Shown here piece by piece: positions 60,244-64,000 of a DNA stretch of 64,000 nt. The stretch spans positions 2,616,001-2,680,000 of the forward strand of contig NZ_CP033365.1 of NCBI RefSeq assembly GCF_013170825.1, in the 5' to 3' direction. The position numbers and the translations under genes were made by a program. Every line of letters begins with the position of its first letter. The first letter of the stretch is position 1. The notes beneath the pieces are model-generated. The model ran no database searches and was not told the origin of the DNA. It worked only from the letters and a program-made list of their open reading frames with translations. The DNA comes from Mesorhizobium sp. NZP2298 (GTDB lineage Bacteria > Pseudomonadota > Alphaproteobacteria > Rhizobiales > Rhizobiaceae).

Positions 60244-60380
60244 GAGTGACGGAGGGGAATGTGCGATCTGATCGTCGCCGACGAGGGGCGGACCGCAATG
60301 GGGATTGCGGACTACGCTCACGCTGCTCTTTCCGAGGTGAGATGGACCGAGAATTGTCACAACGCAACGAGGAACGGTAG

Positions 60381-61172
60381 ATGAAAACTAGCACCAAATT
60401 CGGATTGGCGTTGCTTGCCTGTACAGTAACGGTCTCATTCGCCCAAGCTGCGGACGTTCCGCAACCGGTCATCCTGCCTGAGGCAAAGCCGGCTGCGGAC
60501 GATGGCTGGACCTTTGCGGCCAGTTCCTATTTCTGGGGCGCCGGCATGTCGGGTGACGTCGGACAGTTCGGCCTGCCGGCGGTTCACGTCGCATCCGATT
60601 TCGGCGATATACTGAAGGACTTGGATTTCGCGTTCATGGCGATCGGCGAAGCCCGCCACGACCGGTTCAGTATCTTCGGGGACGTCATCTATACCAAGGT
60701 CTCCACGGGCTCGGGCACGCCCCTGGGCGTTGTCGCGAACAGGGTCGATCTCACGTCGGAGACGTTCACGGGACTTCTTGGGGCGGGCTATTCCGTCTTT
60801 CTGGACGGTCGCAGCAATCTCGATCTCGTTGCCGGCGCACGTGTCTGGCACGCGAGTACGGACATCTCCTTTGCCGGCGGTGTTCTGGATGGGGTCTCGG
60901 CGAGCGACGGCGCCACGTGGGTCGACGCCATGACCGGCGTTCGCGGCAGGTATTTTCTGACGGACAAGGTCTACCTCAGCGGATGGGGCTTGATTGGGGC
61001 AGGCCAGGCAGACCTCGACTGGGATCTCGCCGCCGGCGTCGGCTACGAGTTCAGCGACCGGATCTCGGCCGTAGCCGGGTATCGCGCTCTCGGCGTCGAC
61101 TATAGCCATGACGGCTTCGTGTTCAATGTGGTCCAGCAAGGGCCGATCCTCGGCATGGTCATGCGGTTCTAA
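60381..61172 (+). CDS. Outer-membrane beta-barrel protein
   Basis: A 263-residue protein with a signal peptide (MKTSTKFGLALLACTVTVSF, cleavage near AQA-AD). Alternating hydrophobic strands and a terminal aromatic residue (ILGMVMRF) mark a small barrel, of the type found in Rhizobiales outer membranes. It follows the second copy of the Crp/Fnr-type palindrome. Together with the flanking DUF1254 genes it suggests a small envelope operon. The family was not named with certainty. Confidence 0.82.
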   Translation: MKTSTKFGLALLACTVTVSFAQAADVPQPVILPEAKPAADDGWTFAASSYFWGAGMSGDVGQFGLPAVHVASDFGDILKDLDFAFMAIGEARHDRFSIFGDVIYTKVSTGSGTPLGVVANRVDLTSETFTGLLGAGYSVFLDGRSNLDLVAGARVWHASTDISFAGGVLDGVSASDGATWVDAMTGVRGRYFLTDKVYLSGWGLIGAGQADLDWDLAAGVGYEFSDRISAVAGYRALGVDYSHDGFVFNVVQQGPILGMVMRF

Positions 61173-61226
61173 CGCTGCGGGCAGGGCAGACTCTGCTGCC
61201 ACAACAATTCAATCATGGAGGTTTCT

Positions 61227-62252
61227 ATGTCTCGAAAGAAATTGGGTTCTTTGGTGATTGCCGCCGCAGCACTGCTTGCGGCCGCGCTGCCGGTCGCCGC
61301 CGCTCCGATCACAGTCAACAGCGACAACTTCGTCCGCGCCGAAAGCGACCTTTACTTCTCTGGCATCGCCAAGAATGGCGGCTTCGGCAAGTTCGACCAC
61401 ACGCGGGAAATGGCGCCGCTTGATAAGCAGACAGTTGTCCGCCTGAATCGAGATACCCTTTATTCGTCCGCCGTGTTCGATCTGGATGCCGGACCGGTCA
61501 CGATTACCGTGCCGGATCCCGGCAGCCGGTTCGTGTCGCTTCTTGTGATCGATGAGGACCACTATGCCCATGGCGTATACTACGGGGCTGGTTCGCATAC
61601 CTTGACGCGCAAAGACATAGGCACCCGTTATGTGGCTGCCGCTTTCCGTTTCTTTGCCGATCCCAGCAAACCTGAAGATATGAGCAAGGTTCATGCGCTT
61701 CAGGATGCGGTCACGGTCAAGCAGGCAGCAGTGGGCAGTTTCGAGATTCCCGAGTGGGACAGCAAGAGCCGGGACAAGACCCGTCGCGCGCTCCTGGATC
61801 TCGGCGCGTTGCTCCCGGATACCGCCAAGATGTTCGGATCGCGCGACGAGGTCGATCCGGTCCGGCATTTGATCGGAGCAGCGCTCGGATGGGGCGGAAA
61901 CCCGGACAAGGAAGCATTCTACCTCAACGTGACGCCTGAAAAGAACGACGGCAAGGTCATCTACCGGCTGACTGTGAAGGATGTGCCGATAAAGGATTTC
62001 TGGTCAGTCACTGTCTACAACAAGGACGGCTTCTTCACACAGAACGACTTGAACGCGTACTCGCTCAACGATGTGACGGCGAAGAAGAGCGCGGACGGAT
62101 CGATCATGATCCAGTTCGGCGGCTGTGACGGCAAGATCGCGAACTGCCTGCCGACGCCCGAGGGTTGGAACTACATGGTCCGCCTTTATCGCCCTCAGGC
62201 GCAGATACTCGACGGGAGCTGGAAGTTTCCGGTCGCCCAGGAAGTGAAGTGA
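61227..62252 (+). CDS. Second exported DUF1254/DUF1214 protein
   Basis: A 341-residue exported protein. The start at 61227 is chosen because ATGGAGG lies just before it and the product opens with a signal peptide (MSRKKLGSLVIAAAALLAAA). DUF1254 core: MAPLDKQTVVRLNRDTLYSS; DUF1214 end: FWSVTVYNKDGFFTQNDLNA and YMVRLYRPQAQILDGSW. It is shorter than the first copy and only distantly similar. It is transcribed with the barrel gene (54 bases apart). Confidence 0.9.
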   Translation: MSRKKLGSLVIAAAALLAAALPVAAAPITVNSDNFVRAESDLYFSGIAKNGGFGKFDHTREMAPLDKQTVVRLNRDTLYSSAVFDLDAGPVTITVPDPGSRFVSLLVIDEDHYAHGVYYGAGSHTLTRKDIGTRYVAAAFRFFADPSKPEDMSKVHALQDAVTVKQAAVGSFEIPEWDSKSRDKTRRALLDLGALLPDTAKMFGSRDEVDPVRHLIGAALGWGGNPDKEAFYLNVTPEKNDGKVIYRLTVKDVPIKDFWSVTVYNKDGFFTQNDLNAYSLNDVTAKKSADGSIMIQFGGCDGKIANCLPTPEGWNYMVRLYRPQAQILDGSWKFPVAQEVK

Positions 62253-62487
62253 GCCGTCGCGTCCTTCTGAAAGGCACCGTCGCGCCTGATGTCTTGCCGG
62301 CGCTCCGGCTTTTGCGCGGGAAGACCTCAGGCCGCTGGTTCGCGAAGCCAATAGCTGAGGCTGTCCGAGGGTGAAGAACCACCTGTACGCCCTTTAGCCC
62401 GGCGGGCAGCCAATATCTTCCGAAGCTGGAGGCGTTGGACGGGCGCCGGCCGCCGCCTCTAGTCCAACTGTCTGAGGGAACACACGT

Positions 62488-63819
62488 ATGCGCTTCTCTT
62501 GTTTGCTGTCTCTACGACCATTGGCCGGCGCATCGGTAGCCACCGCGTTGCTGGTGAGCGTCTCATTTTCCGCGTTTGCGCAAGAGCAAGCGGCTGCCTC
62601 GAACGCGGCCACATCAACTGCGGCCGCGACCGCTTCACCCGCGCCATTGAGCGCCGACGAGATGGAAATCCTGGTCGCGCGCATCGCCCTTTATCCAGAT
62701 GATCTTGTAGCCGTCATTTCCGCCGCCTCGCTCTACCCGCTCCAGATCGTGGAGGCGCAGCGCTTCCTCGACGGCTACAACAAGGACAAGACCCTGAAGC
62801 CCAAGGAAAGCTGGGACGGCAGCGTCATTTCGCTTCTGAACTATCCCGAGATCGTCAAGATGATGAGCGACGACCTCGACTGGACACAGACGCTCGGCGA
62901 AGCGATCGCTTATCAGCAGAAGGATGTGCTGCTCGCCATCCAGCAGCTTCGCGGGGAAGCGGTTGCCAAGGGCGTCATCAAGACAGACGACAAGGTCAAG
63001 GTCGAGAAGCAGGCAGACAACATCGTCATCCAGCCGGCGAGCGCCGACACCATCTACGTTCCGCGCTACGATCCGAAGGTACTCTACGTTGCGAACTATC
63101 CGCCGGCGCCGGTCGCCTACTATCCCGATCCTTATCCCTATTACTACAATCCGACGGCCCCCTTCTTTGCCGGCGCGGTGACCGGCGCCGTCTGGGCCGC
63201 GGCCGTAGACTGGGACGACAGGGACGTGTGGGGCGGCCACTGGAGCGGTCCGGATATCAACATCGATTGCGATAGATGTCTCAACAACATCGACCTCGAC
63301 GGCAAGGTGAATTTCAACGACATCGACTGGAAGAACGTCGATCGATCGAAGATCAAAATCGACAAGGACCAGTTCGCCAAATTCGACCGCACCCGCATCA
63401 AGGGCGGGATCGCGGCCAACGGCGACAACGCATTGAGGGACCGTGCCGGCGACATCAAGCGGGACAATGCCGTCAACCGACCCGGCAGGAAGCAGCAGGC
63501 GACCGACATCCGCAAGAACACCCTGGAAGGGCTCAAGGCGAAGCCCGGTGGCGGGACAACTGCAAAGAAGACGGAGATCGCGAAACGCGACGTCTCCAAA
63601 CGGGACATCCAGAAGCCGGGCAACATAACCCGGCCGGTCGGCAAGGTGAAGCCTGCGGCCAAGTTGGACAGCCGGCCGAAGAAAATGTCGGGTCTTGGAG
63701 ACATGGACCGCGGAAAGATCTCTCAGTTGCAGTCCGACCGCGGCCGCAAGTCCCTGGGAGGTGGGCAGCGCGGCGGCGCCGGCAAGGCCATCAAGCGTCC
63801 CGCCGGTCACAGGCGTTGA
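62488..63819 (+). CDS. DUF3300 domain exported protein
   Basis: A 443-residue protein with a signal peptide (MRFSCLLSLRPLAGASVATA, cleavage near AFA-QE). The DUF3300 region (about 55-215) has ARIALYPDDLVAVISAASLY and SLLNYPEIVKMMSDDLDWTQ, followed by a tyrosine/proline stretch (YYPDPYPYYYNP). The rest is a basic low-complexity tail rich in lysine and arginine (residues 250-443). DUF3300 genes often sit next to DUF2950 genes, and such a gene seems to start at 63842. Function unknown; envelope-associated. Confidence 0.92.
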   Translation: MRFSCLLSLRPLAGASVATALLVSVSFSAFAQEQAAASNAATSTAAATASPAPLSADEMEILVARIALYPDDLVAVISAASLYPLQIVEAQRFLDGYNKDKTLKPKESWDGSVISLLNYPEIVKMMSDDLDWTQTLGEAIAYQQKDVLLAIQQLRGEAVAKGVIKTDDKVKVEKQADNIVIQPASADTIYVPRYDPKVLYVANYPPAPVAYYPDPYPYYYNPTAPFFAGAVTGAVWAAAVDWDDRDVWGGHWSGPDINIDCDRCLNNIDLDGKVNFNDIDWKNVDRSKIKIDKDQFAKFDRTRIKGGIAANGDNALRDRAGDIKRDNAVNRPGRKQQATDIRKNTLEGLKAKPGGGTTAKKTEIAKRDVSKRDIQKPGNITRPVGKVKPAAKLDSRPKKMSGLGDMDRGKISQLQSDRGRKSLGGGQRGGAGKAIKRPAGHRR

Positions 63820-63841
63820 TATTGAGGGAAAGGACCAGACA

Positions 63842-64000
63842 ATGAAGTCGACCCTTCGTGCCATGCTTGCCTGTCCGGCCCTTGCCGTCGCGTTTCTCCT
63901 CGGTCATGCTTCGGGGCCTTCGGCCGCCGCCCAGAGTCTGCAGGAGGTTGCCTCCCTTGCCGCCACCACGGAACCGCCGGCTTTCGACAGCGCCGATGCC
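63842..64000 (+). CDS. Probable DUF2950 exported protein, partial
   Basis: Only the first 53 codons are in the window: a signal peptide (MKSTLRAMLACPALAVAFLL, cleavage near AAA-QS) and PPAFDSADA. Position right after a DUF3300 gene, 22 bases from its stop, with AGGGAAAGGA before the ATG, makes DUF2950 the likely identity. The sequence seen is too short to prove it. Confidence 0.65.
   Translation, partial: MKSTLRAMLACPALAVAFLLGHASGPSAAAQSLQEVASLAATTEPPAFDSADA

Noticed and set aside
62635..63864. Minus-strand open frame of 409 codons
   Set aside because: Antisense to the DUF3300 gene, which has a signal peptide and family motifs.

Overview
The window is high-GC DNA from an alphaproteobacterium. 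Gene content points to the Rhizobiales, most like Mesorhizobium or a relative: many binding-protein ABC transporters with sugar and sugar-acid enzymes, a locus resembling rhizopine (moc) catabolism genes, a short Rhizobiales-type intergenic repeat, and families such as SIMPL, YcgN, DUF1254/DUF1214 and DUF3300. The genus is inferred from protein families and layout; no database search was possible.

Layout. (1) 1-5381: a transport and catabolic operon on the minus strand (Gfo/Idh dehydrogenase, IolE/MocC-like protein, periplasmic binding protein, permease running off the left edge), divergent from a MocR-type regulator with direct repeats in the shared promoter. (2) 5423-8412: an MFS carrier, then an Lrp/AsnC regulator divergent from the amino acid exporter azlCD. 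(3) 8442-16953: a carbohydrate ABC operon that contains a beta-keto acid cleavage enzyme, divergent from an amino-sugar-type kinase, a SIS-domain enzyme and a ROK regulator. (4) 17034-20992: hen1-pnkp, a two-gene bacterial RNA repair cassette. (5) 21162-23906: azoreductase with a frameshifted LysR gene, then TetR with a VOC protein; both intergenic regions hold clear palindromes. (6) 24090-27146: a large KAP P-loop NTPase with an AT-richer 5' part. (7) 27153-29843: an HtrA-like protease, a homologue that has lost the catalytic triad, and a LuxR-type regulator. (8) 29946-35938: mostly conserved single genes, including a repeat-bearing OmpA-family lipoprotein-like or secreted protein, UPF0114, YcgN and SIMPL proteins.

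(9) 36073-36800: a CAU tRNA followed by a decayed tyrosine integrase, which marks the edge of an old integrated element. Accessory metabolism follows: a sugar ABC operon with a tartrate dehydrogenase-like enzyme (36994-42628), a broken LysR fragment and small lower-GC genes (42664-44290). (10) 44759-55592: two divergent operons around a FadR-type regulator encode uptake and oxidation of a sugar or sugar acid: SDR, idonate-type dehydrogenase, lactonase, two enolase-superfamily dehydratases, and an ABC transporter whose ATPase and permease are fused. (11) 56001-64000: MgtC-like protein, MFS carrier, and a Crp/Fnr regulator whose near-palindromic site recurs upstream of an outer-membrane barrel gene; two DUF1254/DUF1214 proteins, a DUF3300 protein and the start of a probable DUF2950 protein fill the right edge.

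The best candidates for something under-described are the moc-like locus, the cleavage enzyme inside the amino-sugar locus, the protease/pseudoprotease/LuxR trio, the KAP NTPase with its alanine-rich front domain, and the Crp-linked envelope regulon at the right end.
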